This document shows, piece by piece, positions 1-8,306 of a DNA stretch of 64,000 nt. This DNA comes from Oscillospiraceae bacterium (GTDB taxonomy: Bacteria > Bacillota > Clostridia > Oscillospirales > Ruminococcaceae). The DNA lies in the NCBI GenBank assembly GCA_017521825.1, contig JAFXBK010000090.1, positions 1 to 64,000 of the forward strand, in the 5' to 3' direction. The notes under the pieces are model-generated. The model was not told the DNA's origin and ran no database searches. It saw only the letters and a list, made by a program, of their open reading frames with translations. The position numbers and the translations under genes were made by a program. Positions within the stretch are counted from its first letter, which is position 1; each line of letters opens with the position of its first letter.

Positions 1-2
1 AT

Positions 3-1703
3 GCGGCAAGAGCTTGCGGATATGAAATTCCCTCTCTCTGCGACTTTAACCACGGCGAATGCAACCAGGGTTCCTGCCGTGTTTGCCTTGTTGAAGTTAA
101 AGGCATGAGAAGCCTTGTGGCTTCCTGCGTGTTCCCGGTTTTCGAGGGTATGGAAATCAGCATTTCCTCCCCGAAAGCAACCGCCGCAAGAAGAACTTCC
201 GTTGAACTTCTTCTTTCCAACCATTCCGTAAACTGCCAGCAGTGCGACAAAAACGGAAAATGCGAACTTCTTCACGTTGCAAAACTCACCGGCGCAAGAC
301 CCGAAATGTTCAAAGGTTCCCAGACCCCGGTAACCATTGATGAACTTAACCCTTCCATCGTCCGCGATACCAGCAAATGCATCCTTTGCGGACGCTGCAT
401 TGCAAGATGTAAAAACGCCCACGGAAACGGCGTTCTCGGTTTTGAAAACCGCGGCTTCAACGCAATCGTCGGCCCTGCAGGAAACAGATCTTTCGATAAA
501 TCTCCCTGCATCCTTTGCGGCCAGTGCGTTTCCGTTTGCCCCACCGGCGCCCTTATGCTTAAATCCGAAGTTGAAAAAGTCGATGAAGCAATGGCTCTCG
601 GCCGCCACGTAATTGTTCAGACCGCTCCGGCAGTTCGCGCAACCCTTGGCGAAGAATTCGGAATGCCCATCGGCACCCCCGTTACCGGAAAAATGGTTGC
701 CGCTCTCAGAAGACTCGGTTTCGAAAAAGTTTATGATACCGACTTCGGCGCAGACCTTACCATTATGGAAGAAGGAACCGAACTTCTTAACAGAATGAAA
801 AACGGCGGAACCCTTCCGATGATCACTTCCTGCTCTCCCGGCTGGGTAAATTATTGCGAAACCTATTACGCAGACCAGCTTGACCACCTTTCTTCCTGCA
901 AATCTCCCCACCAGATGCAGGGTGCAATCATCAAGAGCTATTACGCAGAAAAACACGGCCTTAACCCCAAGGATATCTTCGTTGTTTCCGTAATGCCCTG
1001 CACCGCAAAGAAATTTGAAAAAGAAAGACCCGAAATGGTCAACGCAGAAGGTCTTAAAGACGTTGACGCAGTTATCACCGTCCGCGAACTCGGCGATATG
1101 ATCCGCAGAAGCGGTATTGTTTTCAACAAGCTCCCGGATGAAGATTTTGACCAGGATATCATGGGCGAAGCTTCCGGCGCAGGTGTAATCTTCGGTGTAA
1201 CCGGCGGCGTTATGGAAGCGGCTCTCCGTACCGTTTACCACGTTCTTACCGGAAAGGAACACGGCGCAATCGCCTTTACTTCCGTCCGCGGCTTTGACGG
1301 AATCAAGGAATCCCAGATCGAAATCAACGGCCAGATTCTCCGTTTCGCCGTTGCTCACGGAATGAAGAACGCAAAAGTCCTTATGGACCAGATCCGCAAA
1401 GGCGAAAGCCCCTATCAGTTCATCGAAATCATGGGCTGTCCCGGCGGATGCATCAACGGCGGCGGCCAGCCTTATGTCCGCCCGGTTTTCCTTCCCAACG
1501 AAGACCACGATATTCTTGATACCTATCTCCAGAAGCGCGCTTCCGCCCTTTATTCCGAGGACCAGAGAAACGTTCTTCGCCAAAGCCACAAGAACACCCA
1601 GGTTCAGAAACTTTATGAGGAATTCCTTGGCGAACCCAATTCCCACAAAGCGCACGAACTTCTCCACACCACCTATAAAGGCCGCGATCCTTTCAGAGAT
1701 TGA
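3..1703 (+). CDS. hydA: [FeFe] hydrogenase catalytic subunit, 5'-truncated
   Basis: Reversible H2 production from reduced ferredoxin and/or NAD(P)H. The reading frame is open from base 3, so the true start lies before the window. Visible in order: a [2Fe-2S] ferredoxin domain (Cys13, 25, 28, 42 of the visible part), the His-Cys3 [4Fe-4S] motif starting HSVNCQQC, a two-[4Fe-4S] domain (CILCGRC and CILCGQC), then the H-cluster domain with L1 TSCSPGW (about residue 275), L2 MPCTAKKFE (about 331) and L3 MGCPGGCINGGGQP (about 477). The small C-terminal domain ends in HTTYKGRD. The M3-like layout fits HndD/HydA of group A. Electron-bifurcating partners (hydB, hydC) would be upstream and are not visible, so bifurcation is only inferred. 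A strong terminator follows. Confidence 0.95.
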   Translation, partial: AARACGYEIPSLCDFNHGECNQGSCRVCLVEVKGMRSLVASCVFPVFEGMEISISSPKATAARRTSVELLLSNHSVNCQQCDKNGKCELLHVAKLTGARPEMFKGSQTPVTIDELNPSIVRDTSKCILCGRCIARCKNAHGNGVLGFENRGFNAIVGPAGNRSFDKSPCILCGQCVSVCPTGALMLKSEVEKVDEAMALGRHVIVQTAPAVRATLGEEFGMPIGTPVTGKMVAALRRLGFEKVYDTDFGADLTIMEEGTELLNRMKNGGTLPMITSCSPGWVNYCETYYADQLDHLSSCKSPHQMQGAIIKSYYAEKHGLNPKDIFVVSVMPCTAKKFEKERPEMVNAEGLKDVDAVITVRELGDMIRRSGIVFNKLPDEDFDQDIMGEASGAGVIFGVTGGVMEAALRTVYHVLTGKEHGAIAFTSVRGFDGIKESQIEINGQILRFAVAHGMKNAKVLMDQIRKGESPYQFIEIMGCPGGCINGGGQPYVRPVFLPNEDHDILDTYLQKRASALYSEDQRNVLRQSHKNTQVQKLYEEFLGEPNSHKAHELLHTTYKGRDPFRD

Positions 1704-1730
1704 TTTCCCGAATATACTAATCCAAAACGC

Positions 1731-1767
1731 AAAAGCCCGTGCTCATTTTGAGCACGGGCTTTTGACC
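1731..1767 (+). terminator. Rho-independent terminator after hydA
   Basis: Perfect 15-bp inverted repeat (arms 1731-1745 and 1749-1763, loop TTT) ending in a short T run. The arms contain GTGCTCA and TGAGCAC, the overrepresented heptamer of this window; a third copy sits at 1772-1778. Confidence 0.85.
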
Positions 1768-1820
1768 TTTTTGAGCACCGTTTTTTCGCTTTCCAAGGCG
1801 GAAAAATTGTTTTAATAATG

Positions 1821-1849
1821 TTGTATTTTAAAACTATATATGCTATAAT
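1821..1849 (+). promoter_or_regulatory. Sigma-A promoter of the GPH transporter operon
   Basis: TTGTAT at 1821-1826, 17-bp spacer, TATAAT at 1844-1849 with an extended -10 TG. It lies 42 bp before the transporter start. Confidence 0.75.
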
Positions 1850-1890
1850 GGCTTTAACGAATTAAAGTATTAAAGAAAAGAGGATTTTCT

Positions 1891-3285
1891 ATGAATACGG
1901 AAAGCAAGTATATCGAAACACCGAAAATCGGCTGGGCGGAAAAATTCGGCTTCGGAACTTTTTCCACCGCCAGCAACGTTGTTTTTAACTTCAAGGACCT
2001 ATTCTATCTCTTTTTCCTTACCAACGTAATGGGAATCAAAATTGAGCATGCCGGAATGATAACCGCTCTCGGAATCGTCTGGGATGCGGTAAACGACCCG
2101 CTTGTTGGTTACTGGGCAGTTAACCACACCTTCAAAAACGGCGAAAAATGCCGTCCCTTTGCCCTTTGGTGCGCCGTTCCCTGGGCGGTTACGGTTGTTC
2201 TTATGTTCACCTGCTTTGACGTTGCCTACGGAATGAAGCTTGCAATAGCCATAGCTATCTATTTCCTTTTCGAACTTTTCAACACCTTCGCCGCAATTCC
2301 TTATAACAGCATGGGCGGCCTTGCCACCAACCGGGATTCCGACAGAAGAGCAATCAACGTTGCCCGTAACCTTGGCGGATGCGTCGGCAGCGGAATCGGC
2401 GGCGTTGCGCTTTATCCTTTACTCGACCTTTTCGGCGGCCTTGACGAAAACGGAAATGTTATGGCAAACGAAGCAGGCCAGATTGCTTTTGTTTACGCCG
2501 CAGCGGTTATGGGCGTAATTTGCATCATCGGAAGCTTTGCCCATTATTTTACCACCAAAGAACGTGTTCAGCAGGAAGAAGAGGACGATTCCAAACTCGG
2601 AATTGTGGAAGTTTTTAAAATGCTCCTTTCCTGCAAAAGCTGGGTCATGAACGCCCTTTATATCATCGTTTACGGAATCCTCAACCTTCTCATCATGAGC
2701 AACGTAAACTATTACGCAACCTATATTCTTGGTTCCGCTTCTTCCGCAACCCCCATTATGGCGGTTTTCCTTGCAACTTCCGTAATCGGAACGGTTCTTT
2801 GTATTCCGGTCGATAAAAAAATCGGAAGAAGAAACACCATGATTCTCGGCGCGGCAATTTACCTTGTTGGTAAAATTCCGTTCCTTCTTAACCCTTACTC
2901 CATAGTCACCATTTACATCAACGGAATCACCGTTGCGGTTGCCATGGCTTTTGCTTTTGTTCTTTTCAACACTAATCGCAACAACCTTGCGGACCTTATC
3001 GAATTCAGAAACGGAAGAAGAATCGACAGCCTTGTTTCCACCTGCGATAACCTTGCGGCAAAACTTTCCAAAGCCGGAGTTAACCTTGGAATGACCGCCG
3101 CTCTCGGCGCGGCCGGATTCAACGCAGACCTTCCGGTTCAGCCCGAAAGCGCAAACGAAACCATCTGCGCCCTTCTTGGCTGGGTTCCGATGGTTTTTGC
3201 CGGAATTATGCTTGTAATCGCCTTCTTCCACCCCATTGAAAAGGAAATGGCGGAAATGAGAAAAATCCAGAAAGGCGAAGAATAA
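1891..3285 (+). CDS. GPH-family (MelB-like) sugar:cation symporter
   Basis: A 464-residue membrane carrier of the glycoside-pentoside-hexuronide:cation family (MFS_2 fold, about 12 helices), expected to import a glycoside or uronide with Na+ or H+. Family signs: the N-terminal WDAVNDPLVGYW motif with the loop GEKCRPF, the motif IPYNSMGGLATNRDSDRR between helices 4 and 5, and a large central cytoplasmic loop rich in Glu. Start ATG with AGAGGA 6-7 bases upstream. The substrate cannot be read from sequence. Only 13 bases separate it from the M20 peptidase, whose Shine-Dalgarno overlaps this stop, so the two form an operon; the pairing may mean uptake of a peptide- or amino-acid-linked compound, which is inference. 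Confidence 0.85.
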   Translation: MNTESKYIETPKIGWAEKFGFGTFSTASNVVFNFKDLFYLFFLTNVMGIKIEHAGMITALGIVWDAVNDPLVGYWAVNHTFKNGEKCRPFALWCAVPWAVTVVLMFTCFDVAYGMKLAIAIAIYFLFELFNTFAAIPYNSMGGLATNRDSDRRAINVARNLGGCVGSGIGGVALYPLLDLFGGLDENGNVMANEAGQIAFVYAAAVMGVICIIGSFAHYFTTKERVQQEEEDDSKLGIVEVFKMLLSCKSWVMNALYIIVYGILNLLIMSNVNYYATYILGSASSATPIMAVFLATSVIGTVLCIPVDKKIGRRNTMILGAAIYLVGKIPFLLNPYSIVTIYINGITVAVAMAFAFVLFNTNRNNLADLIEFRNGRRIDSLVSTCDNLAAKLSKAGVNLGMTAALGAAGFNADLPVQPESANETICALLGWVPMVFAGIMLVIAFFHPIEKEMAEMRKIQKGEE

Positions 3286-3298
3286 AGGAGGATAAAAA

Positions 3299-4741
3299 AT
3301 GCAGTACGTAATTTTCGGAATCCTCGGAATAATCGCGGTTCTTCTTATAATTGCGGTTGTCCGCACCCTTATGATAAAAGCGCCGGCCATCGGCGAATGC
3401 AAAACCGAAATAACCCCGGAAGAATGTGAAATTGCCGCAAAAAAACTCGGCGATATGGTAAGGGTTCCAACCGTTTCCAAAAACGAGGACGAGGACCTTT
3501 CCCAGTTTTATAAATATCACGAAGTTCTGGAAGAACTTTTCCCGAACGTTCACAAAACCTTTGAAAAAACCGTGCTTAACGGAACCCTTCTTTACAGATG
3601 GAAGGGAACCGACCCAGCAAAGAAACCGATTCTTTTCATGGGTCACCAGGACGTTGTTCCGGCGGACGACCATGGCTGGAAATGCCCGGCATACAGCGGA
3701 ACGGTTATCGACGGCGATATCTATGGCCGCGGTTCCATGGATTGCAAAAGCACAATGTACGTGGAACTCCAGGCAATCGAGGAACTTATTGCAGAAGGTT
3801 TTGTTCCGCCCTGCGATATCTATCTTGAATATGCAATAAACGAGGAAACCGGCGGCGACGGCGCCGCTTCCGCGGTTCGTTACCTTAAAGAAAAGGGAAT
3901 TGAGCTTGCAATCGTAATTGACGAAGGCGGCGCAATTGTTGATAAACCTATCGGCGGAATGGACAGACAGTATGCGGTTATCGGCGTTACCGAAAAAGGT
4001 TATATGGACCTTAAAATTTCCGCAAAAGGAAAAGGCGGCCACAGCAGCACCCCGCCAAGAAACACCCCCGCCGCAAGGCTTTTTGCCTTCGCCAACGAAA
4101 TCGAGAAAAAACGCCCCTTTAAAAAGTATCTTATCCCGGAAGTTTACGAAATGTTTGCCCAGATGGCGCCTTCCTTCAGCTTTGGAATGAGGATGCTTCT
4201 CGGAAACATCTGGCTTTTCAAGCCGCTTTTAATAGCGCTTATGCCAAAAGTTTCGCCCTTCGGCGAAGCAATTCTTTCAACAACCTGCTGCTTCACGATG
4301 ATGAAAGGTTCCGATGCCTGCAACGTAATTCCGAAAGAGCCTTACCTTGTTGCAAACCTTCGCACAAGCGTCCACCAGAACTGCGAGGAAAGCCTTGCGG
4401 TGCTTAAAAAATACGCGAAAAAATATGACCTTGAAATCGAGATCATCCAGGCAAGGGATGCTTCCCCGGTTTCCAACATAAAATCCAGGGAATACGCCTA
4501 TCTTACTGACTGTATCAAAAAACAGTTCCCGGACGTTGGCGTTGCGCCTTACGTTATCATGGGCGGAACGGATTGCCGCCATTTCCACGCTCTTACCGAA
4601 AACGCTCTTCGTTTCTGCCCGGTCAGAATGAGCAACGAACAGAACGCCGCCTGCCACGCGGTAAACGAAAACGTAACCCTTTCCGCCCTTGCGGAAGGAG
4701 TACGCTTCTTCAAATTCTTCCTCAAAAATTACGATTTATAA
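3299..4741 (+). CDS. M20-family metallopeptidase, membrane-anchored
   Basis: A 480-residue zinc peptidase of the M20 (carboxypeptidase S / PepV-like) group. Residues 3-26 form one hydrophobic N-terminal helix, probably a membrane anchor. Metal and catalytic motifs: MGHQDVV (His116, Asp118), YGRGSMDCK (bridging Asp148), NEETGG (Glu182 general base, Glu183 ligand), DEGGA, and the late HFHAL with GGTDCRH. A lid/dimerisation insert lies between. It cleaves small peptides or N-acyl amino acids; the exact substrate is unknown. AAGGAGG at 3285-3291 supports the start. It is cotranscribed with the upstream symporter and has a paralogue at 45259-46623, also beside a carbohydrate gene. Confidence 0.85.
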   Translation: MQYVIFGILGIIAVLLIIAVVRTLMIKAPAIGECKTEITPEECEIAAKKLGDMVRVPTVSKNEDEDLSQFYKYHEVLEELFPNVHKTFEKTVLNGTLLYRWKGTDPAKKPILFMGHQDVVPADDHGWKCPAYSGTVIDGDIYGRGSMDCKSTMYVELQAIEELIAEGFVPPCDIYLEYAINEETGGDGAASAVRYLKEKGIELAIVIDEGGAIVDKPIGGMDRQYAVIGVTEKGYMDLKISAKGKGGHSSTPPRNTPAARLFAFANEIEKKRPFKKYLIPEVYEMFAQMAPSFSFGMRMLLGNIWLFKPLLIALMPKVSPFGEAILSTTCCFTMMKGSDACNVIPKEPYLVANLRTSVHQNCEESLAVLKKYAKKYDLEIEIIQARDASPVSNIKSREYAYLTDCIKKQFPDVGVAPYVIMGGTDCRHFHALTENALRFCPVRMSNEQNAACHAVNENVTLSALAEGVRFFKFFLKNYDL

Positions 4742-4756
4742 TTTTGAGCACGCAAC

Positions 4757-4792
4757 AAAAAATGAGCACGGCTTCGCCGTGCTCATTTTTTA
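4757..4792 (+). terminator. Terminator of the symporter-peptidase operon
   Basis: 13-bp perfect stem (4760-4772 with 4776-4788, loop TTC) and a T run. Each arm again contains TGAGCAC or GTGCTCA. Confidence 0.85.
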
Positions 4793-4796
4793 TAAA

Positions 4797-4970
4797 GCCT
4801 TCACTATCAGGGAAGGTGTCTGCGAAACAGACGGAAGGGTAGAAAAAGCCTTCCCTTGGGGAAAGGTGGCATTTGCGAAGCAAATGACGGATGAGGGATA
4901 ATCAAGAACCCGGAGGGCAAGCCTCCCTTGTCAAAGGGAGGTGGCATCGCGTAGCGATGACGGAGGGATT
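4797..4970. repeat. Family-B hairpin repeats, three copies
   Basis: Three successive modules (about 4797-4839, 4848-4898, 4920-4970). Each has a CTTCCC/GGGAAGG-type stem, a second small hairpin such as GTCTGCGAAACAGAC, and ACGGAAGGG or ACGGATGAGGG. They fill much of the 375-bp gap 4742-5116, which shows no gene. Confidence 0.7.
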
Positions 4971-4980
4971 CCTTCATAAC

Positions 4981-5008
4981 GGGCGCACACATAGGTGCGC
5001 CCCTACAG
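4981..5008. repeat. REP-like palindrome (family A)
   Basis: GGGCGCAC / GTGCGCCC stem followed by CTACAG; reversed, it begins GTAGGGGCGCAC. Near-identical to 10221-10247. Confidence 0.75.
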
Positions 5009-5041
5009 AGTTTTAATAAAACCGTTGCGATTATTATAAAA

Positions 5042-5066
5042 CGGCGGGACCAATGTCCCGCCCTGC
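5042..5066. repeat. REP-like palindrome (family A), degenerate tail
   Basis: CGGCGGGAC / GTCCCGCC stem with a changed CTGC tail; close to 16411-16435. Confidence 0.65.
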
Positions 5067-5084
5067 ATTTTACAAAATCATACC

Positions 5085-5115
5085 AAAAAAGGCGACCTTT
5101 TCGGTCGCCCTTTTT
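5085..5115 (-). terminator. Terminator of the deacetylase gene
   Basis: GGCGACC / GGTCGCC stem with T run on the minus strand, directly after the stop at 5117. Confidence 0.8.
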
Positions 5116-5116
5116 C

Positions 5117-6073
5117 TTACGGAAGATATTTTTCAAAAGTGTATCCGCTGTTTCGGACATGGTCGATAACGTCCCCGAGAATGGCGGTGTTCGTTTCAGA
5201 AACCGCATGAAGAAGATAAATTTCGCCGTCGTGGATGTTTTTTGTAATTCTTTCAAAAGCCTTCTGGTGTTCCATCTGGTTTGCCGGGTCCCAATCCGCA
5301 TAGGCAAAGCTCCAGCAAACGGTTCTGTAACCCATCTTCTGAAGAAGGGCAAGGCTTCTTTCGGAAAAAGCGCCTTCCGGCGGACGGAAAAGGTACATAT
5401 CGTAGCCGAAATTTTCGGAAATATAGTTGTGAAGGTCAGCAACTTCGGCGTACATTTCCTCCATCGTGATGGTTGTCATGTTGGGGTGGCGTGCGCTGTG
5501 GTTTCCAACAACGTGGCCTTCGTCAATCATTCTCCGGATAAGTTCCGGTTCGGATTTTGCGTAGGAAAGGGTTACAAAGAAAACCGCGGAAACGCCTTTT
5601 TCCTTTAAAACGTCAAGGATTTTAGGGGTGTAGCCGTTTTCGTAACCTTCGTCGAAGGTAAGGTAAACTTTTCCCTTATGCTCTTCGCCGTCCCGGTAAA
5701 AATCCGCGTCCCATTTGGAATATTCCGCCTGGAGCTGAACGCAGGCGATTGGTTTTCCGTTTTCGTCAAAATTGGTTCCGGGTCCCCAGGGAACCTGTTC
5801 GCTTTTAAGGTTCGCAAATTCCTGAAAATAGGGCGAAAGTTCTTCCAGGGAGCCGATTTCGTTTTCCACTGCAGGTTCGCTTTCCGGTTCCGGTTCGGAA
5901 GAAGAACTTTCGGAACTTTCCGGAATTTCCGGTTTTATCTCAACGTTTGCGGAAAGGTTTCCTTCGCCGGAAATTATGTTTTCGTCCTTCGGCGGTTCTT
6001 TTCTAAAAAAGGAACATCCGGAAAAAACAAGGCAAATGGCAAGCAAAATTGCCGCAGGTTTAACAATCTTCAA
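5117..6073 (-). CDS. PdaA-like polysaccharide deacetylase lipoprotein
   Basis: A 318-residue carbohydrate esterase family 4 protein related to PdaA (delta-lactam-biosynthetic de-N-acetylase, acting on muramic acid in peptidoglycan). The N-terminus is a lipoprotein signal with lipobox FSGC (Cys20), followed by an acidic/Ser-rich linker. Catalytic motifs: LTFDEGYENGYT (motif 1, here DE where most CE4 enzymes have DD, as usual in the PdaA branch), GNHSARHP (metal His pair) and FRPPEGAFS (motif 3). The start is TTG at 6071-6073 with AGGAGGT seven bases upstream. It is monocistronic. A role in spore cortex or general wall editing is possible; no other sporulation gene is in the window to decide. 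Confidence 0.85.
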   Translation of the reverse strand: MKIVKPAAILLAICLVFSGCSFFRKEPPKDENIISGEGNLSANVEIKPEIPESSESSSSEPEPESEPAVENEIGSLEELSPYFQEFANLKSEQVPWGPGTNFDENGKPIACVQLQAEYSKWDADFYRDGEEHKGKVYLTFDEGYENGYTPKILDVLKEKGVSAVFFVTLSYAKSEPELIRRMIDEGHVVGNHSARHPNMTTITMEEMYAEVADLHNYISENFGYDMYLFRPPEGAFSERSLALLQKMGYRTVCWSFAYADWDPANQMEHQKAFERITKNIHDGEIYLLHAVSETNTAILGDVIDHVRNSGYTFEKYLP

Positions 6074-6273
6074 AAACAGGACCTCCTTTTTCTTTATTCA
6101 GTTATATTGTACCACAAAAATCGAAGAATAAACTGCTTTTATTATAAAAATTTATTCTTTTCCCTTTTATTTTTGATTATAATCGGTTATAATCATTTTA
6201 ACCGTATTTTTTTAACAACCACGCTTAATCTGCGATGACATAGATATCATGACACTATCAGGAGGAATTATTC

Positions 6274-8049
6274 TTGATAACTATTTTTGACATTGTTGCA
6301 ATGCTGGGCGGTCTTGCCCTTTTTCTTTACGGAATGCATATGCTCAGCGCAAGCCTTGAAAAAATGTCCGGAAGCAAGCTTACAAAAATTCTTGAAAAGC
6401 TTACCGGAAGCGTTTGGAAAAGCGTTGCCCTTGGCGTTGGAATAACCGCCCTTGTTCAAAGCTCTTCCGCAACCACCGTAATCACCGTTGGCCTTGTAAA
6501 CTCCGGAATTCTTAAACTCGGCCAGGCAATAGGAATTATCATGGGTTCCAACGTCGGTACCACCGTTACTTCCCATCTTCTCCGCCTTACCGAAATTTCC
6601 GGAACTTCCGGTCTTATGCAGTTCCTTAAACCGGATTTTTTTGCACCGGTCTGCGCGATTGTCGGTGCCGCCCTTGCGATGTTCACCAAAAAAACCAGAA
6701 CCATCACCATCGGCGAAATCCTTACCGGCTTCGGTATGCTCTTCATCGGTATGGACCTTATGGAAGGTGCCCTTTCTCCGCTTCGTGAATCTCCCCTTAT
6801 GGGCGAGCTTTTCGTAAAATTCGGCAGCAACCCGGTTCTCGGAATCATTGTCGGCGCCGCCGTTACCGCGATTATCCAGAGTTCTTCCGCTTCCGTCGGT
6901 ATCCTCCAGGCTCTTTCCGTAACCGGCGCAATTTCCTGGGCTTCCGCAATTCCGATTATCCTCGGCCAGAACATCGGTACCACCATTACCGCGATGCTTT
7001 CCGTAATCGGCGCTTCTAAAAACGCAAGAAGAACCGCTATCGCCCATCTTTATTTCAACGTAATCGGTACGATTATTTTTACCGTTGTTGTTTTTGCAAT
7101 CCAGGGAATGGGAATCGGCGATTTTTGGGATAACCCCATCAACAAATCCGGCATAGCAAACTTCCATACAATCTTCAACGTCACCATGACTGTTCTTTTC
7201 CTTCCCTTCATCGGTCTTTTGGAAAAACTTTGCATGAAGACAATTCCCGCTGACGGAACCGAAATCGATTCCGATACTTCCGAACTTGCTCCCGGCCTTG
7301 TTTCCAACCCAATTGCGGCAATTTCCGCTTCCGAGCTTATCCTTAAAAAACTTATGGGCGTTACCGTGGATTGCGTAAAATGCGCCCTTGAAAGACTTAA
7401 CGGCGGCGACCCGAAACTTGGCGAAAGAATAAACGAACAGAACACCGCAATCTGCAGAATGGAAGATAACCTTAGAATTTATCTTCTTAAAGTTGCGGAA
7501 GGAAATCTTTCCGCAGAGCAGGAAAAAACCGTTACCGAAATGCTCGGAAGAGCGGACGACTGCGTCCATATCGCCGAACACTGCCTTAAAATCCGCGATA
7601 CCGCCGAAGATATGTCCTCCAAAGACAAAGGCCTTACTATGGCCGGAAAACGCGAATTCGAGCTTCTCAGCAAGGCTTTGCTTACCATTATGAACACGGC
7701 CGCCGAAGGTTCCAACGAAAAGAACAAACGCGCCGACGCAAAAATCGAACCGCTCTATTTCGTTGTTACCGAAATGACCGAGCTTATCCGCAGCCGCCAT
7801 ATGGACCGCCTTAAAAACGGCGAATGTTCCTACGAAGCAGGTTCGCTCTTTATGGGAACCCTTATCGACGTTGAGCGAATTGCAAAACATTGTTCCACAA
7901 TTGGCGTTTCCCTTGCGCTCCAGTTTAAAAACAACTCCCTTTCCGAACAGGAATTTGCAAGAAGAATCCACCGGGGCGATACCGAACATTTTATGGAACA
8001 TTACATCGATTATAAAAACGAATTTTTCTCTCCGCTTGTTGCGGAATAA
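6274..8049 (+). CDS. Na/Pi cotransporter with C-terminal PhoU-like domain
   Basis: A 591-residue type II sodium:phosphate symporter. The first about 320 residues hold two inverted Na_Pi_cotrans repeats, each with the diagnostic QSSSA motif (QSSSAT, QSSSAS), and GSNVGTT / GQNIGTT. Residues about 345-560 are helical and resemble PhoU, the domain that links phosphate uptake to regulation. The start is TTG at 6274 with AGGAGG at 6260-6265; no ATG nearby has a ribosome site. It is transcribed alone, divergent from the deacetylase. Bulk phosphate import is inferred from the family; other anions are possible. Confidence 0.88.
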   Translation: MITIFDIVAMLGGLALFLYGMHMLSASLEKMSGSKLTKILEKLTGSVWKSVALGVGITALVQSSSATTVITVGLVNSGILKLGQAIGIIMGSNVGTTVTSHLLRLTEISGTSGLMQFLKPDFFAPVCAIVGAALAMFTKKTRTITIGEILTGFGMLFIGMDLMEGALSPLRESPLMGELFVKFGSNPVLGIIVGAAVTAIIQSSSASVGILQALSVTGAISWASAIPIILGQNIGTTITAMLSVIGASKNARRTAIAHLYFNVIGTIIFTVVVFAIQGMGIGDFWDNPINKSGIANFHTIFNVTMTVLFLPFIGLLEKLCMKTIPADGTEIDSDTSELAPGLVSNPIAAISASELILKKLMGVTVDCVKCALERLNGGDPKLGERINEQNTAICRMEDNLRIYLLKVAEGNLSAEQEKTVTEMLGRADDCVHIAEHCLKIRDTAEDMSSKDKGLTMAGKREFELLSKALLTIMNTAAEGSNEKNKRADAKIEPLYFVVTEMTELIRSRHMDRLKNGECSYEAGSLFMGTLIDVERIAKHCSTIGVSLALQFKNNSLSEQEFARRIHRGDTEHFMEHYIDYKNEFFSPLVAE

Positions 8050-8059
8050 TCCGGAAAAC

Positions 8060-8091
8060 AAAAAACAGCCTGCAAAAGCAGGCTGTTTTTT
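8060..8091 (+). terminator. Terminator after the Na/Pi cotransporter
   Basis: ACAGCCTGC / GCAGGCTGT stem with AAAA loop, flanked by A and T runs, so it can work in both directions. Confidence 0.85.
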
Positions 8092-8095
8092 TGTT

Positions 8096-8306
8096 TAGCC
8101 TTCCCCTTGAGGGGACTCCCCTGTTAGGGGAGATGTTGAGCGAAGCGAAACAGAGGGGTCTGCCGTCTCCGGCGAGGAAAAGGTGGCAAAACCGAAGGTT
8201 TTGACGGATGAGGTGTTGTTTTAAATTTACGCCGATGCTACGCAATGCGGCTACACCTCCTCAGTCACCTGAGGCGACAGCTCCCCCTCAAGGGGAAGCC
8301 TTTTTT
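8096..8306. repeat. Composite family-B repeat
   Basis: Two family-B modules facing each other between the convergent genes. The left module appears interrupted by about 65 bp that carry their own CTCCCCTGTTAGGGGAG hairpin. The right end overlaps the last bases of the oligoendopeptidase gene. Confidence 0.6.

Noticed and set aside
6268..8061. Long minus-strand frame opposite the Na/Pi cotransporter
   Set aside because: Shadow frame; composition rich in Phe, Gly and Lys with no motif, while the plus frame encodes a clear family with a ribosome site.
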